IMG/VR virus record: IMGVR_UViG_3300048121_000141
Coordinates: 1-25,321 of that record
Direction: 5' to 3' (one strand)
Length of the DNA stretch: 25,321 bases
Source of the DNA: a virus
Of the stretch, positions 20,238 through 25,321 are shown piece after piece. Position numbers and translations under genes: made by a program. The notes beneath the pieces are model-generated. The model searched no databases and was not told the DNA's origin. It worked only from the letters and a program-made list of their open reading frames with translations. Positions within the stretch are counted from its first letter, which is position 1. Every line of letters starts with the position of its first letter.

Positions 20238-20475
20238 AGATTACAAGAAAGAGTATGCTAACTACCAAGGTAAGCCCTCTCAGGTAAAGAAGCGTACATC
20301 TCGTAATGCTGCTCGTGCTAAGCTCTCTGCAGGTGGGTCTGTTAAGAAGGGTGATGGTAAGGATGTTCACCATAAGGATGGCAATCCTAAGAATAACAAG
20401 CGTTCCAACTTAACAGCTACAACTAAAGCTAAGAACCGTAGCTTCCCTCGTAATAGTAAAGCTGGAAAGAAGTAA
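20230..20475 (+). CDS. small HNH-like DNA-binding/nuclease protein
   Basis: An 81-residue very basic protein. The segment KDVHHKDGNPKNNKRSNL (44-61) has the His-His...Asn-Asn...Asn-Leu pattern of an HNH/homing-type nuclease core, but with little else of the fold. Similar short proteins stand near the terminase genes in many marine phages. It might assist packaging or be a remnant of an HNH element. It overlaps the previous gene by 8 bases and ends one base before the next ATG. Confidence 0.65.
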   Translation: MARDYKKEYANYQGKPSQVKKRTSRNAARAKLSAGGSVKKGDGKDVHHKDGNPKNNKRSNLTATTKAKNRSFPRNSKAGKK

Positions 20476-20476
20476 C

Positions 20477-20755
20477 ATGGCTATTGAATACAGAGGTGAG
20501 AAGTTTGAAGGTTACAACAAACCCAAGCGTACCCCTAAGCATCCAACTAAATCCCACGCTGTACTTGCCAAAGAAGGTGACACCATTAAGCTCATCCGCT
20601 TTGGTGAACAGGGAGCATCCACAGCAGGCAAGCCTAAAGCTGGTGAATCTGATCGCATGAAGAAGAAACGTGCCTCCTTCAAAGCTAGACATGCTAAGAA
20701 TATCAAGAAGGGTAAGCTCTCAGCTGCGTACTGGGCAGATAAAGTAAAATGGTAG
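20477..20755 (+). CDS. 92-aa basic phage protein (DUF6321-like)
   Basis: A recurrent small protein of T7-like and cyanophage/pelagiphage genomes: KRTPKHPTKSHAVLAKEGD, IKLIRFGEQG, then KKKRASFKARHAKNIKKG and SAAYWADKVKW. I recall this as DUF6321. Strongly basic with many Lys, so probably DNA- or RNA-binding, perhaps packaged with DNA. The motif ending AAYWADKVKW is characteristic. It overlaps the next gene by 7 bases. Function unknown. Confidence 0.75.
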   Translation: MAIEYRGEKFEGYNKPKRTPKHPTKSHAVLAKEGDTIKLIRFGEQGASTAGKPKAGESDRMKKKRASFKARHAKNIKKGKLSAAYWADKVKW

Positions 20756-20955
20756 GTACTCTTGGTGTAATCATGGTGTGTATGTCTGCTTTAGCTGAGC
20801 ATTGTCAGGTACTGACTAGTCCCTATGTGTTTACTACTATGGATGAGTGTAAAAAAGATACGGTAGCAGAGTCACGTAAGATTAAATCAATATACAGTCA
20901 CGCATTAATTGTACCTAACTGTGTCGAGTTAAAGTATGATGGGGAGGAGGCCTAA
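20749..20955 (+). CDS. 68-aa small exported cysteine protein
   Basis: An N-terminal signal-peptide-like segment (MVGTLGVIMVCMSALAEH) is followed by a short mature part with C19, C34 and C58, which could form disulfides in the periplasm. An acidic end (YDGEEA) follows. Its start overlaps the previous stop and its stop overlaps the next start as TAATG, so it is expressed with the Lys-rich proteins. Unclear function; it may act in lysis or on the envelope, like the 57-aa protein at 23171. Confidence 0.6.
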   Translation: MVGTLGVIMVCMSALAEHCQVLTSPYVFTTMDECKKDTVAESRKIKSIYSHALIVPNCVELKYDGEEA

Positions 20956-21134
20956 TGGCTAAGTCTAAATCAACAGTAAACGCTGCAGGTAACTACACTA
21001 AGCCTACCATGCGTAAGAACCTTGTAGCTAAAGTAAAGGCTGGTAGTAAGGGTGGTAAGCCTGGTCAGTGGTCAGCTCGTAAGGCTCAGATGGTAGCTAA
21101 GCAGTACAAAGCTAAGGGTGGAGGCTACAAGTAA
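20955..21134 (+). CDS. 59-aa basic phage protein
   Basis: The product starts MAKSKSTVNAAGNYTKPTMR and ends with SARKAQMVAKQYKAKGGGYK. This is a small Lys/Gly-rich protein repeatedly seen in marine T7-like phages and cyanophages beside the DUF5872 protein, with unknown function. Charge suggests nucleic-acid binding. TAATG start overlap with the upstream gene; its stop is one base before the next gene's ATG. Too short to be picked up by length-based calls. Confidence 0.72.
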   Translation: MAKSKSTVNAAGNYTKPTMRKNLVAKVKAGSKGGKPGQWSARKAQMVAKQYKAKGGGYK

Positions 21135-21135
21135 A

Positions 21136-21384
21136 ATGAAAGCACCACAGAAGTCTCTCAAGAAGTGGGGTAATGAGAAGTGGGGTACTAAGTCAGGTAA
21201 GCCCTCTACTCAAGGTAAGAAAGCTACGGGTGAGCGTTACCTCCCTAAGAAAGCTAGGGATGCCTTATCTCCTGCTGAGTATGCTGCTACAAGTGCAGCT
21301 AAGCGTAAGGGTACGAAAGCAGGTAAGCAATACGTAGCACAACCTAAGAAGATCGCTAAGAAGACAGCTAAGCACAGGAAGTAG
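21136..21384 (+). CDS. DUF5872-like basic protein
   Basis: An 82-residue protein reading KSLKKWGNEKWGTKSGKPST, then GERYLPKKARDALSPAEYAA, then a Lys-rich end. It is the typical DUF5872 phage protein, small and basic, of unknown role. The frame is open to a GTG at 21118 inside the previous gene, but the ATG at 21136, right after the preceding stop, is the natural start. Likely interacts with DNA through its Lys clusters. Confidence 0.78.
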   Translation: MKAPQKSLKKWGNEKWGTKSGKPSTQGKKATGERYLPKKARDALSPAEYAATSAAKRKGTKAGKQYVAQPKKIAKKTAKHRK

Positions 21385-21388
21385 TGAA

Positions 21389-21706
21389 ATGATGATGGGT
21401 ATGAGCTTAATGCTAGGGGAGCCACCAGAGGTAGACCCTAAGAACCGTGACCGTGCTGAGAAGTACTGGATGTATGGCGCTTCTGCAGAGGAGTTAGGCA
21501 AGGCTTGGGATAAGCCTACAAAGATGGCTAAGCTAAAGACCTGTGGTAACTGTGAGTATTTTGATAATCGTATGAAAACTCTTAAGTCTCTCAAAATTGA
21601 GTCTGGCTTAGGTGCCTGTACTAAGTTTAAGTTTGTGTGTAGCCAAGAGAAGTCCTGTCAGGGCTGGGATACACAAGATCACTATACAATGAAAGAAGAG
21701 GATTAA
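21389..21706 (+). CDS. 105-aa cysteine-rich phage protein (metal-binding?)
   Basis: Cysteine pattern TCGNCEYF (residues about 51-58), then GACTKFKFVCSQEKSCQGW (about 75-93): five cysteines with CxxC and CxxxxxxCxxxxxC-type spacing, and aromatic residues between. This looks like a zinc- or iron-sulfur-binding small fold; similar proteins occur in marine phages near structural genes. The N-terminus starts with three Met codons. Function unknown. Situated between basic proteins and a Gly/Lys repeat protein. Confidence 0.65.
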   Translation: MMMGMSLMLGEPPEVDPKNRDRAEKYWMYGASAEELGKAWDKPTKMAKLKTCGNCEYFDNRMKTLKSLKIESGLGACTKFKFVCSQEKSCQGWDTQDHYTMKEED

Positions 21707-21710
21707 GACT

Positions 21711-21872
21711 ATGATGAACAAAGGTATGAAAGCTCTTAAGAAAGAAGCACCTGAAGTAGCTAAGAAGATGGGTTACATGAAGGGTGGTATGTCTAAGAAG
21801 ATGGGATACAACAAGGGCGGATACTGCGGTGCATCTAACCCTGCAGAGCGTCCCATGAAGAAGGGCAAGTAA
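21711..21872 (+). CDS. 53-aa Lys/Gly repeat protein
   Basis: The product contains an internal near-repeat: KKMGYMKGGMS and KKMGYNKGGYC, with Met, Lys and Gly abundant (ten Lys). It ends RPMKKGK. Such KMGYxKGG repeats are known in small marine phage proteins near structural genes, function unknown. The start follows the upstream stop by four bases and the stop overlaps the next start as TAATG. Short but well supported by junctions. Confidence 0.6.
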   Translation: MMNKGMKALKKEAPEVAKKMGYMKGGMSKKMGYNKGGYCGASNPAERPMKKGK

Positions 21873-22165
21873 TGAAGTATTATCACAAATACCAGGAAGC
21901 CCTTGAAGCTAAGGGTTATCGTGTAGATGAGCATGGATACGTGTGGGACTCCATGGGTAACCAGTCTGCTGGTGAAGACAACTATGGCAACGTACAGAGC
22001 AATGTTAATGCTATCTGTGAGGCAGCTGACATTGCTGCTGTTAAGCCTAAGAAACCTACTAAAGCTAAAGCACCTGCAGGTAAGAAACGTGCTCGTACAG
22101 CTAAGGGACACTTTGTAAAGGATGACCCTAACACGCCAGAGAATGAAGCGTGGGTTGACGAGTAA
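21872..22165 (+). CDS. 97-aa hypothetical protein with basic middle
   Basis: An N-terminal folded portion (MKYYHKYQEALEAKGYRVDE, with aromatic GYVWDSMGNQ) is followed by a Lys/Ala linker (KPKKPTKAKAPAGKKRARTA) and an acidic end DDPNTPENEAWVDE. The ending pattern GHFVKDDPxTPxxNEAW is seen in several marine phage proteins. It starts and ends with TAATG overlaps. The basic linker suggests DNA association; no function known. Confidence 0.65.
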   Translation: MKYYHKYQEALEAKGYRVDEHGYVWDSMGNQSAGEDNYGNVQSNVNAICEAADIAAVKPKKPTKAKAPAGKKRARTAKGHFVKDDPNTPENEAWVDE

Positions 22166-22530
22166 TGGTTGTAGCTCGTGCATATAATACTGTAACAAAG
22201 GGTCTAACAGTTACCGCTACTTCAGGCGGTGCTAGTGCTGATCTTCTGTATGTATGCCCTGCTAACTTTGATGCAGAGATAGTATTCCTGCATGTTACTA
22301 ATGGTGATACTGCTAATCACAACATAAGCCTGCAGTGGTATCACGCAGATACAAATACGTATCACCACATACTAAACGATAAAGCTATAACTGGTAAAGA
22401 TGTGTATAACGTCATATCGTCAGATAGGATATTCTTACACTCAGGTGATAAGATATTAGCTTTTGACGGTAGTAGCGGCTCTTTAGAAGTGTTTATGTCA
22501 GCCAAAGAGATGTACAACCCTAACAGGTAG
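22165..22530 (+). CDS. 121-aa beta-rich protein, probable virion component
   Basis: Predicted beta sandwich: TVTATSGGASADLLYVCPAN, then AEIVFLHVTNGDTANHNISL, and DRIFLHSGDKILAFDGSSG. Proteins of this form in marine podoviruses and cyanophages are usually considered structural (decoration or tail-associated). No direct evidence here beyond composition and position among late genes. TAATG overlap with the upstream gene. A gap of 102 bases follows with no convincing element. Confidence 0.6.
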   Translation: MVVARAYNTVTKGLTVTATSGGASADLLYVCPANFDAEIVFLHVTNGDTANHNISLQWYHADTNTYHHILNDKAITGKDVYNVISSDRIFLHSGDKILAFDGSSGSLEVFMSAKEMYNPNR

Positions 22531-22632
22531 CATAACGGGTATGCAAACTTAGTAGAGGTAACTATCTGACATCTGTGTATAACTATGTACGTCCCTAGCA
22601 ATGGAGCTGGGCTTAACATAGGAAACACTACA

Positions 22633-22803
22633 ATGATCGCACTTATCATCAAAACATTCACTGACTTCTTGGAAAGCTTACAAAAAGCACAACAAGCCCG
22701 TGCTGACTACTGGATCTTAACCAACATGTCAGACAAAGAGTTACATGACATAGGCATTGCACGTGGAGAGATACGTAATGTCGTAGCAGAAAGTTTCAAA
22801 TAG
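22633..22803 (+). CDS. DUF1127 (YjiS-like) small protein
   Basis: A 56-residue protein: an N-terminal amphipathic helix (LIIKTFTDFLESLQKAQQAR) and the DUF1127 core WILTNMSDKELHDIGI with ARGEIRN. DUF1127 proteins are small basic/amphipathic proteins abundant in alphaproteobacteria, some binding RNA and affecting phosphate and arginine metabolism or stress responses. In a phage it is probably host-derived and may alter host regulation. The frame is open to an ATG at 22585, but the ATG at 22633 has a purine-rich AGGAAA upstream. Confidence 0.82.
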   Translation: MIALIIKTFTDFLESLQKAQQARADYWILTNMSDKELHDIGIARGEIRNVVAESFK

Positions 22804-22817
22804 TTAGGAGAGCTATT

Positions 22818-23168
22818 ATGGAAAACGTTAAGATACCCCTAGCACTTGTAGCCGCTATGGCTGTGCAGCTTGCTGGTGGAGTGTGGTGGGTATCTCAACA
22901 AGCCTCCACAATAGCAAGTTTAGAAGAAACAGTAAGCCAGTTAGGCTCACGTATGGCTATTGAAGATAACATTAACCTTAAGCGTGATGTTGAAAGCAAT
23001 AGAGTAGAAATACAGTACGTATGGAATGATGTAGAAGAGCTATGGGATGAGTTAGACTCCTTAGCTCGTACTATATCAAGGATCACTGAACTACAGCAGC
23101 GTGTAGCTATTATAGAGAATGATCTAAAGTATATAGGCCGTGACCATATAGAACTTATGGTTGAGTAG
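22818..23168 (+). CDS. 116-aa membrane-anchored coiled-coil protein
   Basis: One N-terminal transmembrane helix (IPLALVAAMAVQLAGGVWWV, residues 6-25) followed by a long acidic alpha-helical, probably coiled-coil portion (residues 33-110: LEETVSQLGSRMA, LWDELDSLARTISRITELQQ). This N-in, periplasmic coil arrangement is like an inner-membrane spanin (i-spanin) or a membrane-associated phage protein; no linked o-spanin is evident, so spanin is only a possibility. SD AGGAG lies 7-8 bases before the ATG. Confidence 0.62.
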   Translation: MENVKIPLALVAAMAVQLAGGVWWVSQQASTIASLEETVSQLGSRMAIEDNINLKRDVESNRVEIQYVWNDVEELWDELDSLARTISRITELQQRVAIIENDLKYIGRDHIELMVE

Positions 23169-23170
23169 TT

Positions 23171-23344
23171 TTGCTTTGTGTACTGGCCTTCATTTCATTC
23201 AATCATGCGTGGACTGAGGGTGGTAACAGATTGTTTCAGTATTGTTACTACGACTGTGGGTTACAGAAGAATGGTACATGGTACGACAGAGTGTACAGAG
23301 TAAGTTATAACTACGTATGCCCTATAGAGGTTAGATTCAAATGA
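23171..23344 (+). CDS. 57-aa small exported cysteine protein (TTG start)
   Basis: The frame after the coiled-coil gene begins TTG at 23171 and ends as an ATGA overlap with the next gene. The product has a signal-peptide-like start (MLCVLAFISFNHA) and a short mature part rich in Tyr and Cys (QYCYYDCGLQKNGTWYDR, then YNYVC). C25, C29 and C50 may form disulfides. It resembles the exported protein at 20749 in size. It is too short, and uses a non-ATG start, so usual calls would miss it. No function known. Confidence 0.5.
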   Translation: MLCVLAFISFNHAWTEGGNRLFQYCYYDCGLQKNGTWYDRVYRVSYNYVCPIEVRFK

Positions 23345-23817
23345 TTGATCCTTTTACAGCGTTTGCTGCGGCACAGACAGCCGTAACTGCTATCAAGAAG
23401 GGCATTCAGCTTGGTAAGGATATAGGTGGTATCTCTAGTGACTTAGCTAAGTTTGCTGGGGCTATGTCAGACATTAACTTTGCTCACAAGCAATCAGAAG
23501 AACCACCTTGGTATGCTGTATTATTCGGTGGCAATGGACCGAGTGCAATGGACATCTTCGCTAAGAAGAAGCAAGCGGAGGCCCTACGTGCCGAGATTAA
23601 ACAGTATATACAATTTGGTTATGGACAGAGTGCTTGGGAGGAGCTTCTTCGTATCGAAGCGCAGGTTCGTAAGGAACGCCAGAAAACTATGTATCGCAAA
23701 GCGGAGATTAAGCGTACTATTGTGGAGTGGTCTCTTGGTATATTGGTTGTTGTATCAGGAGTTGGTATCCTTGGCGTGGGGATTTATTTCCTTGGGAAGA
23801 AACAGAACAAGTGGTAG
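23341..23817 (+). CDS. 158-aa protein with C-terminal membrane segment
   Basis: A helical N-terminus MIDPFTAFAAAQTAVTAIKK, then GIQLGKDIGGISSDLAKF, a charged middle and a C-terminal transmembrane helix (SLGILVVVSGVGILGVGIYF) followed by a basic end KKQNKW. Proteins with this MIDPxTAFAxAQ start lie near terminase genes in many marine phages; role unknown. Tail-anchored topology would expose the N-terminal part to the cytoplasm. ATGA-coupled to the previous small gene. Confidence 0.65.
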   Translation: MIDPFTAFAAAQTAVTAIKKGIQLGKDIGGISSDLAKFAGAMSDINFAHKQSEEPPWYAVLFGGNGPSAMDIFAKKKQAEALRAEIKQYIQFGYGQSAWEELLRIEAQVRKERQKTMYRKAEIKRTIVEWSLGILVVVSGVGILGVGIYFLGKKQNKW

Positions 23818-23843
23818 AGATAAGAAGTAATAGGGAATAAACT

Positions 23844-24215
23844 ATGGCACGTAACTTAACAGAGAATCAACAGAAGTTTCTTGAAGTCTTATTTGATGAG
23901 GCGGGAGGCGATGTTGTACGTGCCAAGCAGTTAGCTGGTTATAGTGATAATACTCCCACAAGACTTATTGTAGAATCTCTAAAGGATGAGATTAACGCAG
24001 CAACTCGTACTCACTTTGCTCGTTCTGCTCCTAAAGCTGTTATGGCTCTTGTAGGCGCTCTTAATGACCCTACAGAGCTAGGCATTAAAGACAAGATGGC
24101 TGCAGCTAAGGACTTGCTAGATCGTGCAGGACTTGGTAAGGTAGACAAAGTAGATGTTACTTCTAATGGAGGTGGTATCTTTTATCTGCCCCCTAAAGAA
24201 GGTAATAATGAGTAA
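23844..24215 (+). CDS. terS: terminase small subunit (probable)
   Basis: A 123-residue protein with an N-terminal HTH-like start NLTENQQKFLEVLFDEAGGD followed by AKQLAGYSDNTPTRLI, a pattern typical of phage terminase small subunits that recognise the packaging site. The rest is helical (APKAVMALVGALND, AAAKDLLDRAGL) with a low-complexity end. It precedes the large terminase with one small gene between, and the organisation fits a packaging module. Confidence comes from the pattern and position rather than a precise family match. Confidence 0.75.
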   Translation: MARNLTENQQKFLEVLFDEAGGDVVRAKQLAGYSDNTPTRLIVESLKDEINAATRTHFARSAPKAVMALVGALNDPTELGIKDKMAAAKDLLDRAGLGKVDKVDVTSNGGGIFYLPPKEGNNE

Positions 24216-24217
24216 CA

Positions 24218-24640
24218 GTGGCCCAGTACGACTACGATAGAGACTTAGGATTCTGGGAGTTACCTAGACCTTTAAAGGGTAAAGAGAAGGAATGGCACGT
24301 AGTAGCACGTGTAACAGAGCGTCAGATTCCTTTTGGTTATAGGGTGCATCCGGATAATGATAGGCTCTTAGAACCTATACCAGAAGAGTTAGAAGCATTA
24401 GAGCTTGCAAAGCGTCACCTAAAGCAGTATTCTTATCGTGAAGTAGCAATATGGCTAAGTAAGACTACTGGACGCTACATATCTCATATGGGCCTACACA
24501 AGAGAATCAAAATTGAGCAAAAACGTAAGAAATCAGCTACAATTAAACGCAAGCTTGCCAGAAGGCTCGAAGAAACGCTCTCGCAAATCAAGAAGCTCGA
24601 AGAAGGCCGTATCGGTAGCTACAGTATCCCAGAAGATTGA
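24218..24640 (+). CDS. 140-aa helix-turn-helix protein before the large terminase
   Basis: GTG start (24218), two bases after the terS stop. Residues 65-100 (ELAKRHLKQYSYREVAIWLS, then GRYISHMGLHKRIK) form a helix-turn-helix like resolvase C-terminal domains. A basic helical tail follows (KIEQKRKKSATIKRKLARRL). It could be a second DNA-recognition component of the packaging machinery or a small regulator. The last part overlaps the beginning of the terminase large gene in another frame. Confidence 0.65.
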   Translation: MAQYDYDRDLGFWELPRPLKGKEKEWHVVARVTERQIPFGYRVHPDNDRLLEPIPEELEALELAKRHLKQYSYREVAIWLSKTTGRYISHMGLHKRIKIEQKRKKSATIKRKLARRLEETLSQIKKLEEGRIGSYSIPED

Positions 24641-25321
24641 GGAGCCTAAAGCAGTACCAGCTACTGCTAAAGCAGCTGAGTTTGATGCAGACATTGCACA
24701 AGAGGTGGTATTTAAGCCTAACCCAGGCCCACAGTCTAACTTTCTTAGTGCATCAGAGCGTGAGGTACTTTATGGTGGCTCAGCAGGTGGGGGTAAGAGC
24801 TACGCCATGTTGGCTGACCCTCTACACGGATTAAACGATCCTAACTTCTCAGGATTGTTAGTACGCCATACTACAGAAGAACTAAGAGAACTCATACAAA
24901 AGAGTCAGGAGTTATACCCTCGTGCAGTACCTGGAATTAAGTGGTCGGAACGTAAATCGCAATGGACTTCTCCTCAGGGTGGAAGACTTTGGATGTCTTA
25001 TCTCGACAAAGACACCGATGTCACACGATACCAAGGTCAAGCTTTTAATTGGATTGGGTTCGATGAGCTTACTCAATGGGCTAGCCCTTACGCTTGGGAT
25101 TATATGAGATCTCGCTTGAGGTCTGCACACTCTAACAAACTAGGTCTTTACATGAGGGCCACAACAAACCCTGGAGGAAGCGGTCATGCTTGGGTTAAAA
25201 AGATGTTTATTGATCCTGCGAGATCTAATGAGCCTTTCTGGGCAACGCATCTTGAGTCAGGTGAAACGATTACGTACCCTCAAGGACACAGTAAAGCAGG
25301 TCAGCCTCTATTTAAAAGACG
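24555..25321 (+). CDS. terL: terminase large subunit, N-terminal part (runs off right edge)
   Basis: The ATPase domain of the DNA-packaging motor: GGSAGGGKSY (about 74-83, Walker A), RHTTEELRELI after the adenine-binding strand, and WIGFDE with D170-E171 (Walker B and catalytic Glu), then YMRSRLRS and TTNPGG. The frame is open to base 25321. No ATG precedes the Walker A in this frame, so TTG at 24555 (product beginning PEGSKKRSRKS after Met) is my best start, overlapping the previous gene by 86 bases; GTG near 24705 is an alternative. A prokaryotic headful or cos packaging system cannot be decided here. Confidence 0.85.
   Translation, partial: MPEGSKKRSRKSRSSKKAVSVATVSQKIEEPKAVPATAKAAEFDADIAQEVVFKPNPGPQSNFLSASEREVLYGGSAGGGKSYAMLADPLHGLNDPNFSGLLVRHTTEELRELIQKSQELYPRAVPGIKWSERKSQWTSPQGGRLWMSYLDKDTDVTRYQGQAFNWIGFDELTQWASPYAWDYMRSRLRSAHSNKLGLYMRATTNPGGSGHAWVKKMFIDPARSNEPFWATHLESGETITYPQGHSKAGQPLFKR

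Noticed and set aside
24637-24834. 65-codon plus ORF at the terminase start
   Set aside because: It is a shadow frame of the large terminase, which has clear Walker motifs in the other frame.

Overview
The window looks like part of a marine podovirus-type phage genome that infects an alphaproteobacterium, most likely of the HMO-2011 group (first described from a SAR116 host and later from Roseobacter/RCA and SAR11 hosts). The best single marker is a family A DNA polymerase with a DnaJ-type CxxCxGxG zinc element inserted between its exonuclease and polymerase halves. As I recall, that was reported for HMO-2011. The gene set also fits: adenosylcobalamin-dependent (class II) ribonucleotide reductase, glutaredoxin, MazG, ThyX, T7-type endonuclease I, separate primase and DnaB-type helicase, a PhoH-like gene and a tyrosine integrase, all in short, tightly packed genes. 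The assignment comes from motifs read by eye, not from a database search.

Layout. Positions 1-17625 are an unbroken leftward (minus-strand) early/metabolic arm. Read in the direction of transcription it holds: a DUF7178-like protein and small accessory genes (17625-16372); a C5-methyltransferase-like gene, two small genes and a small HTH protein with its own repeat-rich promoter (16372-15206); an exported glycine-zipper protein (14791-14330); the integrase (14176-13268); primase (12914-12135); ThyX (12001-11327); a run of very small genes (11349-9241), one of them interrupted by an in-frame UGA; DnaB-type helicase (9263-8037); DNA polymerase (8025-5977); then, behind an internal consensus promoter, a possible SSB, a Cas4/RecB-like nuclease, endonuclease I, MazG, class II RNR, glutaredoxin, a possible nuclease and the start of PhoH. 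Stops and starts overlap as ATGA or TAATG at most junctions. That pattern exposes about a dozen real genes of 23-57 codons that are easily missed.

Positions 17626-18706 contain no convincing gene. They hold a GC-richer, strongly structured block (candidate non-coding RNA or long structured leader), an AT-rich stretch, tandem 13-bp repeats at a TATAAT box, two identical palindromes 41 bp apart, a perfect 14-bp inverted repeat, a possible G-quadruplex, and a good promoter for the rightward gene. This is the divergent control region and a candidate replication origin.

The rightward arm starts with an HNH endonuclease (18707-19513). A second 466-bp non-coding block follows (19514-19979), with a series of palindromes and a recurring TGTTACA heptamer. 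The late/packaging-side operon (19980-25321) then carries a small HNH-like protein, several small Lys/Gly-rich proteins of families common in marine phages, two small exported cysteine proteins, a DUF1127 protein, a membrane-anchored coiled-coil protein, a small terminase, a helix-turn-helix protein and the 5' part of the large terminase, which runs off the right end.

How the parts fit. The left arm makes nucleotides (RNR plus glutaredoxin, ThyX, MazG house-cleaning) and copies and resolves DNA (primase, helicase, polymerase, nucleases). The right arm begins DNA packaging. The two non-coding blocks have the architecture expected of a regulatory switch and origin and are the least explained part of the window.
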